From Pantoea sp. alder81 (GTDB taxonomy: Bacteria > Pseudomonadota > Gammaproteobacteria > Enterobacterales > Enterobacteriaceae), in assembly GCF_020179835.1 (NCBI RefSeq), contig NZ_JAIUDA010000003.1, positions 496,001 through 560,000 on the forward strand: a stretch of DNA of 64,000 bases, read 5' to 3'. Each line of letters starts with the position of its first letter. Within the stretch, counting starts at the first letter, position 1. Below the pieces are notes generated by a model. The model was given only the letters and a program-made list of their open reading frames with translations. It searched no databases and was not told where the DNA came from. A program made the position numbers and the translations under genes. This document shows positions 7,321-17,125 of this stretch, in pieces.

Positions 7321-9416
7321 CACTCTTTCACCGTTGAGGTTGCTAGCGCCAGCGGATAGACAATACCACTTCCCGCTTGTTGAAGCAGGGCTGCAGCCAC
7401 TGCCATCGTCCAACCCGAATCAATAATATCGTCTACCAGTAATACCGCAGTGGCTGGCAGATTAGCGCTGGCGGAAAATGCGCCATCCAGATTACGACAT
7501 TGATGGAATCGATTATTCTGCAAGCGCTGCCGAGGGTTATCTTTCACTTTTTGCAGTGCATCCACAAAGGGTAAGCCAAGTCGCAGTGCCAATCGGCGGG
7601 CAAAATCCGCCACCAGTTGAGGCTGGCGCAATGAAGGTACGCAGCAAACCCACTGGGGCGCAGGTGCTGGCTGCCAGCGCTGTTCGATCATTTCCGCTAT
7701 GGCCGCCACAAGTTCATCACTGAAATGGCCTGCTGCTTTCTCGGCCACCACGCGAGATCCCCACCCGGCATCTCCCCAGCGCGAAAGCACCCGACCTTCC
7801 TGCGCGCGCAGAGTGGCAGGTAAATTGCCGCGAAATCCGTATTCTTCAAACGCCTGAGCAGCCACCTGAATTTTGGGCGAAATAACCGTTTCGGCGCGCT
7901 GTAGAAAAGTCGCCGCCTGATGAGCCAATGCTGCATCCACCCGCGGGTCAATCAATGGTCGTCCGAGACAACTGGCACATTTGCCACAGGATACGGGGTC
8001 TGCATCATCCAGTGATAATCGCAGAAACGTCATCAGGCAACCGCGTTGTGCGATATAGCGCTGCACCTCCTGCCACTCTTGTTCGCGCTGTTGCGTCAAA
8101 TGCACACTACGTTCTCGATCCAGCTGATAAGCGACAGGCGTTCTCCGCCATTGGCTTTTTACTTTAATTACCGGTGCAGGATTTTCAACGCTGAGCAATT
8201 TCAGCACTTTTTCAATTTGCCCCTGGCGCAGATTGGTTTGCTGTTCGATATCACGAATCGACAAACCATCGCTCTCCTCCAGCACCTGCAAAATATCATG
8301 CACCTGAGTTTCTGCCGGAAACGCAGACTGCCGGAAGAACTGGTGAATATCGCGATCTTCACCGCCTGACATCAGCACCCCAACCGCATGATCGATGCCA
8401 CGTCCCGCACGCCCGACCTGTTGGTAATAAGCAACGATGGAAGCGGGCGCCTGATAGTGCAAAACGAAACTCAAATCAGGTTTGTCATATCCCATACCCA
8501 GTGCGGTTGTCGCCACTAACACTTTCAATTGGTTAGTCAGCAGCAAGGTCTCAAGGTGTTGACGATAGTCGTTGCTGCTGTCGAAACCCGCGGCCTCAAC
8601 GCTGCCATGATACGCGCGCGCATCAATGTGCTGCGTGCGTAACCAGGCCGCCACCTGTTCGGCATCACGAACGGTAAGCGTGTAGACGATCCCGGTCCCC
8701 TCAAGCGTCGGGATGACTTGCGCCAGCCAGGCAAGACGTGAAGCCTGATTCGGTAGAATGAGCGTTTGGAGCGCCAGACTCTTTCGGATCAGCTCACCGC
8801 GTTGAATCACGATGTCGCCCATCTGTTGCTGTATATCTGCAACAACACGATTATTGGCGGTCGCGGTGGTGCCGAGTACCGGCGTATTAGCCGGTAACTG
8901 CCGCAAAATACTGACGATACGGCGATAATCGGGACGAAAATCATGCCCCCAATCGGAGATACAATGCGCTTCGTCAATCACCATGAGCGCGATACGGTTG
9001 GCAATCGGCTGCAGTACGGTTTCGATGAATTGATCATTGGCGAGACGTTCAGGAGAGATGAGTAAACAATCGACCTGATTATCCAACACCCGTTGTGTTA
9101 CCGAGTGCCAGTCACTACTGTTCGAAGAATTGAGGGTTTCAGCAACAATACCCAGCCGTCGAGCCGACTCAATCTGGTTACGCATCAGCGCCAGTAGCGG
9201 CGATACAATGATGGTCGGGCCCATACCGCGATCGCGAAAAATCTTGGCGCTGATGAAATAGACGGAGCTTTTACCCCAGCCAGTCCGCTGTACCACCAAT
9301 AATTTCTGCTGTTGATTCACCAGTGCATCTATCGCTTCCCACTGCCCACGACGAAACTGAGCATGATCATTCGCCAGTGCGACTTTTAATAACGCTTCTG
9401 CCTGTTGCTGTTTCAT
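7320..9416 (-). CDS. RecQ-family helicase fused to a C-terminal phosphoribosyltransferase domain
   Basis: This is a 698-residue fusion. Helicase motifs: RTGWGKS (44-50), DEAHCISDWGHDFRPDY (from 148), TTATAN (183-188) and QVGRAGRG (333-340). Cys460, Cys477, Cys480 and Cys483 form the RecQ zinc site. From about 586 the chain changes to a ComF/PRTase-like domain with the PRPP-binding loop VLLVDDIIDSGWT at 658-670. There is no obvious HRDC domain. The ATG at 9416 follows GGAGTGATA. RecQ unwinds DNA 3' to 5'; a PRTase fused to it suggests nucleotide or DNA chemistry coupled to unwinding. Paired with DprA it resembles ShosTA-type defence pairs, but as a helicase fusion. Activity is inference. Confidence 0.88.
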   Translation of the reverse strand: MKQQQAEALLKVALANDHAQFRRGQWEAIDALVNQQQKLLVVQRTGWGKSSVYFISAKIFRDRGMGPTIIVSPLLALMRNQIESARRLGIVAETLNSSNSSDWHSVTQRVLDNQVDCLLISPERLANDQFIETVLQPIANRIALMVIDEAHCISDWGHDFRPDYRRIVSILRQLPANTPVLGTTATANNRVVADIQQQMGDIVIQRGELIRKSLALQTLILPNQASRLAWLAQVIPTLEGTGIVYTLTVRDAEQVAAWLRTQHIDARAYHGSVEAAGFDSSNDYRQHLETLLLTNQLKVLVATTALGMGYDKPDLSFVLHYQAPASIVAYYQQVGRAGRGIDHAVGVLMSGGEDRDIHQFFRQSAFPAETQVHDILQVLEESDGLSIRDIEQQTNLRQGQIEKVLKLLSVENPAPVIKVKSQWRRTPVAYQLDRERSVHLTQQREQEWQEVQRYIAQRGCLMTFLRLSLDDADPVSCGKCASCLGRPLIDPRVDAALAHQAATFLQRAETVISPKIQVAAQAFEEYGFRGNLPATLRAQEGRVLSRWGDAGWGSRVVAEKAAGHFSDELVAAIAEMIEQRWQPAPAPQWVCCVPSLRQPQLVADFARRLALRLGLPFVDALQKVKDNPRQRLQNNRFHQCRNLDGAFSASANLPATAVLLVDDIIDSGWTMAVAAALLQQAGSGIVYPLALATSTVKE

Positions 9417-9475
9417 TATCACTCCTTGACGGGAAATGCGTCCCTTCTTTTGATTGAGAAACCTGAGAGTCAGAT

Positions 9476-9500
9476 ACAAAAAAGCCCCGTAAAACGAGGC
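9476..9500 (-). terminator. Rho-independent terminator of ssb
   Basis: Read on the minus strand, GCCTCGT, a three-base loop and ACGGGGC (9484-9500) form a stem followed by a T-run (complement of 9476-9483). It lies 30 bp past the ssb stop. Confidence 0.85.
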
Positions 9501-9530
9501 CTTAGCGTGTAGTTATGCGTGCGCGTTGAC

Positions 9531-10085
9531 TTAGAACGGGATGTCGTCGTCAAAGTCCATTGGCGGTTCGTTGTTCGCCGGTGCGCTCTGCTGCTGCGGA
9601 CGCTGCTGTGCGCCGCCGCTGAACTGGTTGCCGCCGCTCTGAGGCTGCTGCTGAGGTTGCTGAGGCTGGCCCCAACCATTGTTATTACCGCCGCCCTGGC
9701 CGCCCATCGGTGCGCCACCTGCGTTCGCGCCCTGCTGACGTCCACCCAGCATCTGCATAGTGCCGCCAACGTTAACAACCACTTCAGTGGTGTATTTTTC
9801 CTGGCCGCCCTGATCCTGCCATTTACGGGTACGCAGCTGGCCTTCGATGTAAACCTGAGAGCCTTTACGCAGGTATTCGCCTGCCACTTCAGCCAGTTTG
9901 CCGAACAACACTACACGGTGCCATTCAGTAATCTCTTTGTTTTCACCGGTTTGCTTGTCGCGCCAGCTTTCCGACGTGGCCAGCGTAATGTTGGCTACCG
10001 CGCCACCATTTGGCATGTAGCGCACTTCCGGATCCTGACCCAGATTCCCGACTAGAATCACTTTGTTTACGCCACGACTGGCCAT
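9531..10085 (-). CDS. ssb: Single-stranded DNA-binding protein SSB
   Basis: This 184-residue protein opens [20 protein letters not shown] and has the OB-fold in residues 1-112. A Gly/Gln/Asn/Pro-rich flexible linker follows. The acidic tip MDFDDDIPF at the C-terminus is the docking peptide for RecQ, Exo I, PriA and many other repair enzymes. It coats single-stranded DNA in replication, recombination and repair. It is divergent from uvrA as in E. coli. The DprA-RecQ operon lies immediately downstream, past a terminator. Confidence 0.98.
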   Translation of the reverse strand: MASRGVNKVILVGNLGQDPEVRYMPNGGAVANITLATSESWRDKQTGENKEITEWHRVVLFGKLAEVAGEYLRKGSQVYIEGQLRTRKWQDQGGQEKYTTEVVVNVGGTMQMLGGRQQGANAGGAPMGGQGGGNNNGWGQPQQPQQQPQSGGNQFSGGAQQRPQQQSAPANNEPPMDFDDDIPF

Positions 10086-10206
10086 GTTGCTGTCTCCCGA
10101 TGAGTTGATGCTAAAAGTCTAAGCCAAAAATTGTATCACGTCACAATGACGGTTCCCACTTCAGAGCAGGCTCGCAATTTTTATTCGGCACACAGAATAG
10201 CAAAAG

Positions 10207-10226
10207 CACTGGATATTTATTCAGTT
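10207..10226. promoter_or_regulatory. LexA (SOS) box between ssb and uvrA
   Basis: CACTGGATATTTATTCAGTT has the CTG-N10-CAG core at 10209-10224. It sits 82 bp upstream of the uvrA start, in the same position and nearly the same sequence as the E. coli uvrA SOS box. LexA repression of uvrA is the expected outcome; an effect on ssb is possible. Confidence 0.85.
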
Positions 10227-10307
10227 TATTTTTTGTGCCATACTAACGCGTTTCTGCTGGTCGTGCTGGCAAGGCATGGCGAGTGTTGTTCAATCCGGGA
10301 AAGGTGA

Positions 10308-13139
10308 ATGGATAAGATCGAAGTCCGCGGTGCTCGCACCCATAATTTGAAGAATATCAACCTGATCATCCCTCGCGATAAGCTGATTGTGGTCACCGGT
10401 CTGTCGGGTTCCGGTAAGTCTTCGCTGGCGTTTGATACGTTGTATGCAGAAGGTCAGCGTCGTTATGTTGAATCGCTCTCGGCCTATGCGCGCCAGTTTC
10501 TTTCATTAATGGAGAAACCGGACGTCGACCATATTGAAGGTCTCTCGCCCGCTATCTCAATTGAGCAGAAATCGACTTCTCATAACCCGCGCTCCACAGT
10601 CGGGACCATTACCGAAATCCATGACTATCTGCGTCTGCTGTTTGCCCGTGTGGGCGAGCCGCGCTGCCCGGATCACGATGTTCCGCTGGCAGCACAGACC
10701 GTGAGCCAGATGGTGGATCAGGTCATGGCACAGGAAGAAGGCCGTCGTCTGATGCTGCTGGCGCCCGTGGTGAAAGATCGCAAAGGCGAACACACCAAAA
10801 CGCTGGAAAACCTTGCCGCTCAAGGTTACATCCGTGCCCGTATTGATGGCGAAGTCTGCGATCTGTCCGATCCGCCGAAGCTGGAACTGCAGAAAAAGCA
10901 CACCATCGAAGTCGTGGTGGACCGCTTCCGCGTGCGCGATGACCTGGCAACGCGTTTAGCAGAATCCTTTGAAACCACGCTGGCCTTGAGTGGCGGTACT
11001 GCCATCGTTGCGGATATGGATGACAGCGCTGCTGAAGAGTTGCTGTTCTCGGCTAACTTTGCCTGCCCGATTTGTGGCTACAGCATGAGTGAACTGGAAC
11101 CGCGCCTGTTCTCGTTCAACAACCCGGCTGGCGCCTGCCCAACTTGTGATGGTCTGGGCGTGCAGCAGTATTTCGATCCTGATCGCGTGGTGCAAAACCC
11201 TGAGTTATCACTGGCTGGCGGTGCAATTCGTGGTTGGGATCGCCGCAACTTCTATTACTTCCAGATGCTGCGCTCGCTGGCAGAGCATCTGGAATTCGAT
11301 GTCGAAGCGCCGTTTAACAGCCTGAACGACAAAGCGCGCGAAGTGATTCTGTACGGTTCCGGCAAAGAGAATATCGAATTCAAATACATCAACGATCGTG
11401 GTGATACTTCAGTGCGTCGCCATCCGTTCGAAGGTGTGCTGCACAACATGGAGCGCCGTTATAAAGAGACGGAATCCAATGCGGTGCGCGAAGAGCTGGC
11501 GAAATTTATCAGTAACCGCTCCTGCACCAGCTGTGAAGGCACTCGACTGCGCCGTGAAGCGCGCCATGTGTTTGTTGAGAACACTAACCTGCCGACCATC
11601 TCTGAAATGAGCATCGGGCATGCCACCGACTTCTTCCGCAATCTGAAACTCAGCGGACAGCGCGCACAGATCGCCGAAAAAATCCTGAAAGAGATCGGCG
11701 ATCGCCTGAGCTTCCTGGTTAACGTCGGTTTGAATTATCTGTCGATGTCGCGTTCCGCGGAGACTTTATCGGGCGGCGAAGCGCAGCGTATTCGTCTGGC
11801 GAGTCAGATCGGTGCAGGTTTGGTGGGCGTAATGTATGTACTGGATGAGCCATCAATTGGTCTGCATCAGCGCGATAACGAACGTCTGCTTGGTACGCTG
11901 ATTCACCTGCGCGATCTCGGCAACACCGTGATCGTGGTCGAGCACGATGAAGATGCGATTCGTGCAGCTGACCACGTGATTGATATCGGCCCTGGCGCGG
12001 GTGTGCACGGCGGCCAGGTGGTGGCTGAGGGTGATGTGCATGCCATTATGGCTAACGAAGCCTCGCTGACCGGGCAGTACCTGAGCGGCAAACGCGAAAT
12101 CGCCATTCCGCAACAGCGCGTAAAAGGCGATCCGGCGAAAGTGCTGAAACTCACCGGCGCGCGCGGCAACAACCTGAAAGACGTCACGCTGACGATTCCG
12201 GTCGGCCTGTTTACCTGTATCACCGGTGTATCCGGTTCCGGTAAATCCACACTGATCAACGACACACTGTTCCCGATTGCGCAGCGTCAGTTGAACGGCG
12301 CGACCACCACGGAAGTGGCACCGTATCGTGAAATCGCGGGTCTGGAGCATTTCGACAAAGTCATCGACATTGACCAGAGCCCTATCGGCCGTACGCCGCG
12401 CTCCAACCCGGCCACTTACACCGGTATTTTCACGCCGGTACGCGAGTTGTTCGCGGGTGTGCCAGAGTCGCGTTCCCGTGGCTACAATCCAGGTCGCTTT
12501 AGCTTTAACGTGCGTGGCGGACGCTGCGAAGCCTGTCAGGGCGATGGCGTGATCAAGGTCGAAATGCACTTCCTGCCGGATGTGTACGTGCCGTGCGATC
12601 AGTGCAAAGGCAAACGCTATAACCGTGAAACGCTCGAGATTAAATACAAAGGCAAAGGCATTCATGAAGTGCTGGATATGACCATCGAAGAAGCACGCGA
12701 GTTCTTTGATGCCGTACCTGCGCTGGCGCGTAAACTGCAAACGCTGATCGATGTTGGCCTGTCCTATATTCGCCTCGGTCAGTCTGCCACCACGCTGTCA
12801 GGCGGTGAAGCGCAGCGCGTTAAGCTGGCGCGTGAGCTGTCGAAACGCGGCACCGGGCAGACGCTTTATATCCTTGATGAGCCGACGACAGGTCTGCACT
12901 TTGCTGATATTCAGCAGTTGCTGGAAGTGCTGCATCAGTTGCGCGATCAGGGCAATACCATTGTGGTGATTGAACACAACCTTGACGTGATCAAAACCGC
13001 AGACTGGATTGTCGATCTCGGCCCAGAAGGCGGTAGCGGCGGCGGCGAAATCCTGATTTCAGGCACGCCAGAAACCGTGGCGGAGTGTGAAAAATCCCAC
13101 ACCGCTCGCTTCCTCAAGCCGATGCTGAAGAAGAAGTAA
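10308..13139 (+). CDS. uvrA: Excinuclease ABC subunit A
   Basis: This 943-residue ABC-type ATPase recognises DNA damage with UvrB in nucleotide excision repair. Visible features: first Walker [10 protein letters not shown] at 31-39; a [14 protein letters not shown]...CPTCDG zinc module; the first signature [16 protein letters not shown]; second Walker [10 protein letters not shown] near residue 645; the DNA-binding zinc finger CEACQGDG...CDQCKGKRY; and a second signature [16 protein letters not shown]. Length matches the E. coli enzyme (940). The start ATG follows GGGAAAGGTGA. An SOS box lies upstream. Confidence 0.99.
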   Translation: MDKIEVRGARTHNLKNINLIIPRDKLIVVTGLSGSGKSSLAFDTLYAEGQRRYVESLSAYARQFLSLMEKPDVDHIEGLSPAISIEQKSTSHNPRSTVGTITEIHDYLRLLFARVGEPRCPDHDVPLAAQTVSQMVDQVMAQEEGRRLMLLAPVVKDRKGEHTKTLENLAAQGYIRARIDGEVCDLSDPPKLELQKKHTIEVVVDRFRVRDDLATRLAESFETTLALSGGTAIVADMDDSAAEELLFSANFACPICGYSMSELEPRLFSFNNPAGACPTCDGLGVQQYFDPDRVVQNPELSLAGGAIRGWDRRNFYYFQMLRSLAEHLEFDVEAPFNSLNDKAREVILYGSGKENIEFKYINDRGDTSVRRHPFEGVLHNMERRYKETESNAVREELAKFISNRSCTSCEGTRLRREARHVFVENTNLPTISEMSIGHATDFFRNLKLSGQRAQIAEKILKEIGDRLSFLVNVGLNYLSMSRSAETLSGGEAQRIRLASQIGAGLVGVMYVLDEPSIGLHQRDNERLLGTLIHLRDLGNTVIVVEHDEDAIRAADHVIDIGPGAGVHGGQVVAEGDVHAIMANEASLTGQYLSGKREIAIPQQRVKGDPAKVLKLTGARGNNLKDVTLTIPVGLFTCITGVSGSGKSTLINDTLFPIAQRQLNGATTTEVAPYREIAGLEHFDKVIDIDQSPIGRTPRSNPATYTGIFTPVRELFAGVPESRSRGYNPGRFSFNVRGGRCEACQGDGVIKVEMHFLPDVYVPCDQCKGKRYNRETLEIKYKGKGIHEVLDMTIEEAREFFDAVPALARKLQTLIDVGLSYIRLGQSATTLSGGEAQRVKLARELSKRGTGQTLYILDEPTTGLHFADIQQLLEVLHQLRDQGNTIVVIEHNLDVIKTADWIVDLGPEGGSGGGEILISGTPETVAECEKSHTARFLKPMLKKK

Positions 13140-13143
13140 AATT

Positions 13144-13166
13144 GAAGGCCCGCAATGCGGGCCTTC
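13144..13166 (+). terminator. Intrinsic terminator of uvrA
   Basis: GAAGGCCCG (13144-13152) and CGGGCCTTC (13158-13166) form a GC-rich perfect stem, beginning 5 bp after the uvrA stop and followed by a short T-rich tail. The 262 bp from here to the next gene hold a 12-bp perfect palindrome, GCGGGATCCCGC, at 13384-13395, 34 bp before that gene's start. Confidence 0.8.
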
Positions 13167-13428
13167 TCATTTCTTCAATGCACAGGCGTCGCGCCCCTAA
13201 TTTTATCAGCCGAATATTGCAGTCAATCGGGCCTGATACCTCGCTGTCAGATTCCGCAGCAAAATGCAGAAACAGGCAAGAATCAGACAACTTCAGGCAT
13301 ATACGCATCTCCTCCCGCTGACTATTCTTACACTGTTCCTTTTTGGCGTAGCTCAATACGTCTTTGTCCCTTCAGTACGCTGAGCGGGATCCCGCAAAAC
13401 ACTCACGACACACCCGACTGGAGACACC

Positions 13429-14493
13429 ATGAATATTACGCATGCCTATGCCGCACAGGACGCGAAAACCAAACTCGCCCCGTTCGACTATAAGCCGCGC
13501 GAACTGCGCGCTCATGATGTGCAGATTGAAGTGATGTACTGTGGCGTTTGCCACTCTGACCTGCATCAGGCGCGCAACGAATGGAAAAACACCATCTTCC
13601 CGGTGGTGCCAGGCCATGAAATTGTTGGACGCGTTACCGCCGTTGGCGGCCACACTCACAAGTACAAAGTGGGCGATCTGGTCGGTGTCGGCTGTATGGT
13701 TGACTCCTGCCGCAGCTGTCCAAGCTGCCAGGAAGGGCTGGAGCAGTATTGTGAAAACGGTTTTGTCGGCACCTATAACGGTGAAGATCGCGAAACCGGC
13801 GCCATCACCTACGGCGGTTACTCCACCAGCATGGTAGTTGATGAGAGCTTCGTACTGCGCGTGCCGGAAAACCTTGAGCTGGCTGGCGTTGCGCCGCTGC
13901 TGTGTGCCGGTATCACCACTTACTCACCGCTGCGTCACTGGAACGTCGGCCCAGGCAAGAAAGTGGGTATCGTCGGTTTGGGCGGCCTGGGTCACATGGG
14001 CGTGAAAATCGCTCATGCGATGGGTGCACATGTGGTGCTGTTCACCACCTCACCTTCAAAGATTGAAGACGGTAAGCGCCTGGGTGCCGATGAAGTGGTG
14101 ATTTCGAAAGATGCCGATCAAATGGCGCAGCACACCAACAGCTTCGATTTCATCCTCAACACCGTGGCCGCTCAGCATGATCTCAACCCGTTTATTGCCC
14201 TGCTGAAACGCGATGGCAACATGACGCTGGTGGGTGCGCCAGAGCACGATCACCCAGCTCCACAGGTATTTAATCTGATCTTCAAACGTCGTAGCATCGC
14301 CGGTTCACTGATCGGTGGTATCGCTGAGACACAGGAGATGCTGGATTTCTGCGGCAAGCACGGCATTACTTCCGATATCGAACTGATCGCCATGAACCAG
14401 ATTAACGAAGCCTACGAACGTATGCTGAAAAGCGACGTGAAATACCGCTTCGTGATTGATATCAACACCCTGCGTGAAGAGTCAGCGGCTTAA
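13429..14493 (+). CDS. Zinc-dependent alcohol/aldehyde reductase, YahK-like
   Basis: This 354-residue medium-chain dehydrogenase belongs to the cinnamyl-alcohol-dehydrogenase/YahK group. Catalytic zinc ligands are Cys41 (CGVCHSDLH), His63 and Glu64 (GHE). The structural zinc is held by Cys94, Cys97, Cys100 and Cys108. The NADP-binding GLGGLGHMG loop follows, and the segment LLCAGITTYSPLRHW is typical of YahK. Such enzymes reduce a broad range of aldehydes with NADPH. It ends exactly where the convergent yjbR stop begins. E. coli yahK lies elsewhere in its genome, so the location is lineage-specific. Confidence 0.9.
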   Translation: MNITHAYAAQDAKTKLAPFDYKPRELRAHDVQIEVMYCGVCHSDLHQARNEWKNTIFPVVPGHEIVGRVTAVGGHTHKYKVGDLVGVGCMVDSCRSCPSCQEGLEQYCENGFVGTYNGEDRETGAITYGGYSTSMVVDESFVLRVPENLELAGVAPLLCAGITTYSPLRHWNVGPGKKVGIVGLGGLGHMGVKIAHAMGAHVVLFTTSPSKIEDGKRLGADEVVISKDADQMAQHTNSFDFILNTVAAQHDLNPFIALLKRDGNMTLVGAPEHDHPAPQVFNLIFKRRSIAGSLIGGIAETQEMLDFCGKHGITSDIELIAMNQINEAYERMLKSDVKYRFVIDINTLREESAA

Positions 14494-14850
14494 TTAGCGC
14501 GCGTCTTCATCATGGCTGACGCCCGCCGCGCGCGTGGCGTCAGCCTGTTGCCAGGAAGCCTCCACCAGATAATAAATCTGCGAATCCTTTAGCGAACCAT
14601 CCAGCCATAGCGTACTCCAGTGCGACTTATTCAAATGCTCGCTCGGAAATACATCACTGTGCTCTTCGCGCAATAAATCAGCCAGCGCAGGCGAGGTTTT
14701 CAACGACAGCGCCGGACGCCCTTTCATATCGTGCACCATGGCAAACAGTACGCCTTCGCTTTTAATCTGCGTTGCATCCCATTCATTTTTATAGCTTTGC
14801 TCCGCACCCGGTTTGCTCATGCAGTAGGTGAGGAGATCCGAAATGTTCAT
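14494..14850 (-). CDS. yjbR: MmcQ/YjbR-family double-wing DNA-binding protein
   Basis: This 118-residue protein matches E. coli YjbR in length and sequence (LLTYCMSKPGAEQSYKNEWD; HLNKSHWSTLWLDGSL; SQIYYLVEASWQQA). The family fold resembles a cyanobacterial/phage CyaY-like double-wing DNA-binding domain; its cellular role is not established. I chose the ATG at 14850, which follows AGGAGAATACAGC, over the longer frame from 14922. It is near uvrA as in E. coli, but here it is separated from it by the reductase gene and lies on the opposite strand. Confidence 0.9.
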   Translation of the reverse strand: MNISDLLTYCMSKPGAEQSYKNEWDATQIKSEGVLFAMVHDMKGRPALSLKTSPALADLLREEHSDVFPSEHLNKSHWSTLWLDGSLKDSQIYYLVEASWQQADATRAAGVSHDEDAR

Positions 14851-14986
14851 GCTGTATTCTCCTGAGTAGAGGCCGATTAGAGGCCCGATGACGCCTGCCC
14901 TCGGTTTCAGTACAGGTGTCATTACACCGTTTAAGTGTGCAGCAACTCAGCCAAAGGTAAAGGCGATGGCAGCAGATAACGCGCAT

Positions 14987-15020
14987 AAAAAAACCGCCAG
15001 CCCGAAGGCATGGCGGTTTT
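14987..15020 (-). terminator. Intrinsic terminator of tyrB
   Basis: Read on the minus strand, AAAACCGCCATGCC, the tetraloop TTCG and GGCTGGCGGTTTT form a strong hairpin ending in a seven-T run. It starts 18 bp past the tyrB stop. A TTCG loop closed by C-G is especially stable. Confidence 0.9.
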
Positions 15021-15038
15021 CTCCTGCTGCGAAGTGCG

Positions 15039-16232
15039 TTAAATCACGGCAGCAAAGGCTTCAGCCACCTGGTTAACGTTGCGGCTATTGAGGCCCGCCA
15101 CACACATACGGCCGCTGGCTATCAGGTACACGCCGAACTCATCGCGCAGGCGATCAACCTGCTGCGCGCTTAAGCCGGTGTAGCTGAACATGCCGCGCTG
15201 CTTCAGCAGGTAATCGAAGTTTTTGCCCGGCAGCTTGGTGCTCAATACGTTGACCAGTGATTGACGCATTTCGATGATACGCAGACGCATCGCTTCCACT
15301 TCAGCCAGCCAGTTGTTCAACAGCGCTTCATCGTTCAGTACGCAAGAAACCACCTGCGCACCAAAGTTTGGCGGGCTGGAGTAGTTGCGACGGACGGTCG
15401 CTTTTAACTGACCCAACACGCGTGCTGACTCTTCTGCGCTCTCACACACAATTGACAGGCCGCCAACGCGCTCGCCATAGAGCGAGAAGATTTTCGAGAA
15501 CGAGTTGCTGACCAGCGCCGGCAAGCCTGCAGCGGCAATGGCGCGAATCGCGTAAGCATCCTGTTCCATACCGGCACCAAAGCCCTGATACGCGATATCA
15601 AGGAACGGAATCAGCTCCTGCGCTTTCAGTACTTCGGTGGTTTCATCCCACTGTGCGTTCGTCAGATCCGCGCCAGTTGGGTTGTGGCAGCATGGATGCA
15701 GCAGCACAATAGATTGCTTCGGCAGCGTTTTCAGCTTGGCAATAAACGCATCAAACTTCACGCCGTTGGTTTCTTCGTCGTACCACGGATAAGTCTGTGC
15801 GTCGAAACCGGCACCGTTGAAAATCGCGATGTGGTTTTCCCAGGTCGGATCGCTCACCCAGACGTTAGATTGCGGGAAGTAATGCTTGAGGAAATCCGCA
15901 CCCACTTTCAGCGCACCTGAGCCACCCAGCGTCTGAATGGAAGCAATACGACCGGCTTTCAGCATTGGGTGTTCTTTGCCAAACAGCAGCGGTGCAATCG
16001 CGTTACGGTATGGGCCCAGACCTTCCATCGGCAGGTAAAGCGACGCCTGATGCGGTTGCGCCTGCAGGCGTTCTTCTGCGGCAGCAACGGCTTGCAACTG
16101 AGGAATGATGCCCGCCTCGTTGTAATAGAGGCCAATGCTCAGATTCACTTTGGTGTCACGTGGGTCCTGTTTGAAGGTTTCCATCAGCGACAGAATTGGA
16201 TCGCCAGCATAAGCATCAACGTTTTGAAACAC
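15039..16232 (-). CDS. tyrB: Aromatic-amino-acid aminotransferase
   Basis: This 397-residue fold-type I PLP enzyme transfers amino groups in the last step of tyrosine, phenylalanine and leucine synthesis. The PLP lysine lies in [17 protein letters not shown], and RRNYSSPP and the C-terminal RMCVAGLN arginine are the substrate-binding segments. The sequence [17 protein letters not shown] aligns with E. coli TyrB from its second residue. I therefore use the GTG at 16232, which has GGAG nine bases upstream; the ATG at 16247 would overlap that site. Length then equals E. coli TyrB. Confidence 0.96.
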   Translation of the reverse strand: MFQNVDAYAGDPILSLMETFKQDPRDTKVNLSIGLYYNEAGIIPQLQAVAAAEERLQAQPHQASLYLPMEGLGPYRNAIAPLLFGKEHPMLKAGRIASIQTLGGSGALKVGADFLKHYFPQSNVWVSDPTWENHIAIFNGAGFDAQTYPWYDEETNGVKFDAFIAKLKTLPKQSIVLLHPCCHNPTGADLTNAQWDETTEVLKAQELIPFLDIAYQGFGAGMEQDAYAIRAIAAAGLPALVSNSFSKIFSLYGERVGGLSIVCESAEESARVLGQLKATVRRNYSSPPNFGAQVVSCVLNDEALLNNWLAEVEAMRLRIIEMRQSLVNVLSTKLPGKNFDYLLKQRGMFSYTGLSAQQVDRLRDEFGVYLIASGRMCVAGLNSRNVNQVAEAFAAVI

Positions 16233-16280
16233 GGTGCAGATCTCCATGATTGGTCATAAATAGTCGGTAAAGAGGCGTCA

Positions 16281-16895
16281 TTAAACCATGTAGCGGCCGG
16301 GACGGTGATTCATAGCGATGATGAGATTGAGGATCACCGCGCCCGCAATTGAGGCCAAAAGTATCGGCAGCGACACCACGAACAGCGATGCGAGCACCAC
16401 GCAGGTATCCACCGCCATTTGCAGTTTGCCCGCGCGCAGACCGATGCGGTCCTGCAGCCAGAGCGCCAAAATGTTGATACCGCCGAGACTGGCTTTGTGA
16501 CGAAACAACACTATAAACCCAATACCCATCACCACGTTACCGAACAATGTCGCATAAAACGGATTTAGCGCAGAAAAATGGATGAACATCGGATGTAAGT
16601 GCGTGAACAGTGAAACCAGTCCCACTGCGCAGAACGTTTTAATGGTGAATTCCCAACCCATGCGACGCACCGCCAGCCAGTAAAACGGCAGGTTGATCAG
16701 AAAGAAAGCGCTACCAAAGGAAAGGTGCGTCAGATAGCTGATTAAGAAGGCGATACCTGCGGTGCTGCCGGTGAGCGCGCCCGCTTGCTTCAGCATCATC
16801 ACGCCAAATGACACCATTAAGGTGCCGAGCACAATCGCCAGCGCGTCTTCGATAAGCGAATGAGGGACTTTAGTAGGTTGAACAACGTTATCCAT
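16281..16895 (-). CDS. YitT-family (DUF161) membrane protein
   Basis: This 204-residue inner-membrane protein has about five membrane segments and the family motifs GALTGSTAGIAFLISY and FRHKASLGGINILALWLQDR. The function of YitT proteins is not established. It lies between tyrB (48 bp downstream) and an Lrp-type regulator on the same strand. The 230 bp before it contain inverted copies of a motif also found before the regulator (17023-17065), so regulator control is likely. Amino-acid transport or homeostasis is a guess from the context. Confidence 0.85.
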   Translation of the reverse strand: MDNVVQPTKVPHSLIEDALAIVLGTLMVSFGVMMLKQAGALTGSTAGIAFLISYLTHLSFGSAFFLINLPFYWLAVRRMGWEFTIKTFCAVGLVSLFTHLHPMFIHFSALNPFYATLFGNVVMGIGFIVLFRHKASLGGINILALWLQDRIGLRAGKLQMAVDTCVVLASLFVVSLPILLASIAGAVILNLIIAMNHRPGRYMV

Positions 16896-17022
16896 GGATT
16901 AATCTCAATGCAAATGATGCGGTTCAGATGCAAAAAACGCACCACATAGATGACGTGAGGTCGCCACCTATGGGGTGCCAGCGATTATCCAATTGATATC
17001 TAAGGCGCTTTTATTGCAGGTT

Positions 17023-17065
17023 TTTGTGCATCAACCCAATTAGCATTCGTTGATTCATGCACAAA
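17023..17065. promoter_or_regulatory. Inverted TTTGTGCAT / ATGCACAAA pair, candidate Lrp-type operator
   Basis: TTTGTGCAT (17023-17031) and ATGCACAAA (17057-17065) are perfect inverted 9-mers upstream of the YitT gene. The second arm and its next two bases recur at 17711-17721, upstream of the regulator gene. Further GTGCA/TGCAC half-sites lie in 17066-17135. Shared operators of the Lrp-type regulator are inferred. Confidence 0.55.
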
Positions 17066-17125
17066 TCTCTATTCCGGTGCGCGTTTTTTGCATTTATCGT
17101 GCGTTAATTGCACCAGATTAGCACA

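Noticed and set aside
9519..10055. 178-codon plus-strand frame opposite ssb
   Set aside because: Antisense shadow of the ssb linker (Leu/Arg/Ala runs).
11853..12740. 295-codon minus-strand open frame inside uvrA
   Set aside because: It lies antisense to conserved uvrA sequence, has no domain and a composition (many His, Arg, Gln) typical of frame shadows.
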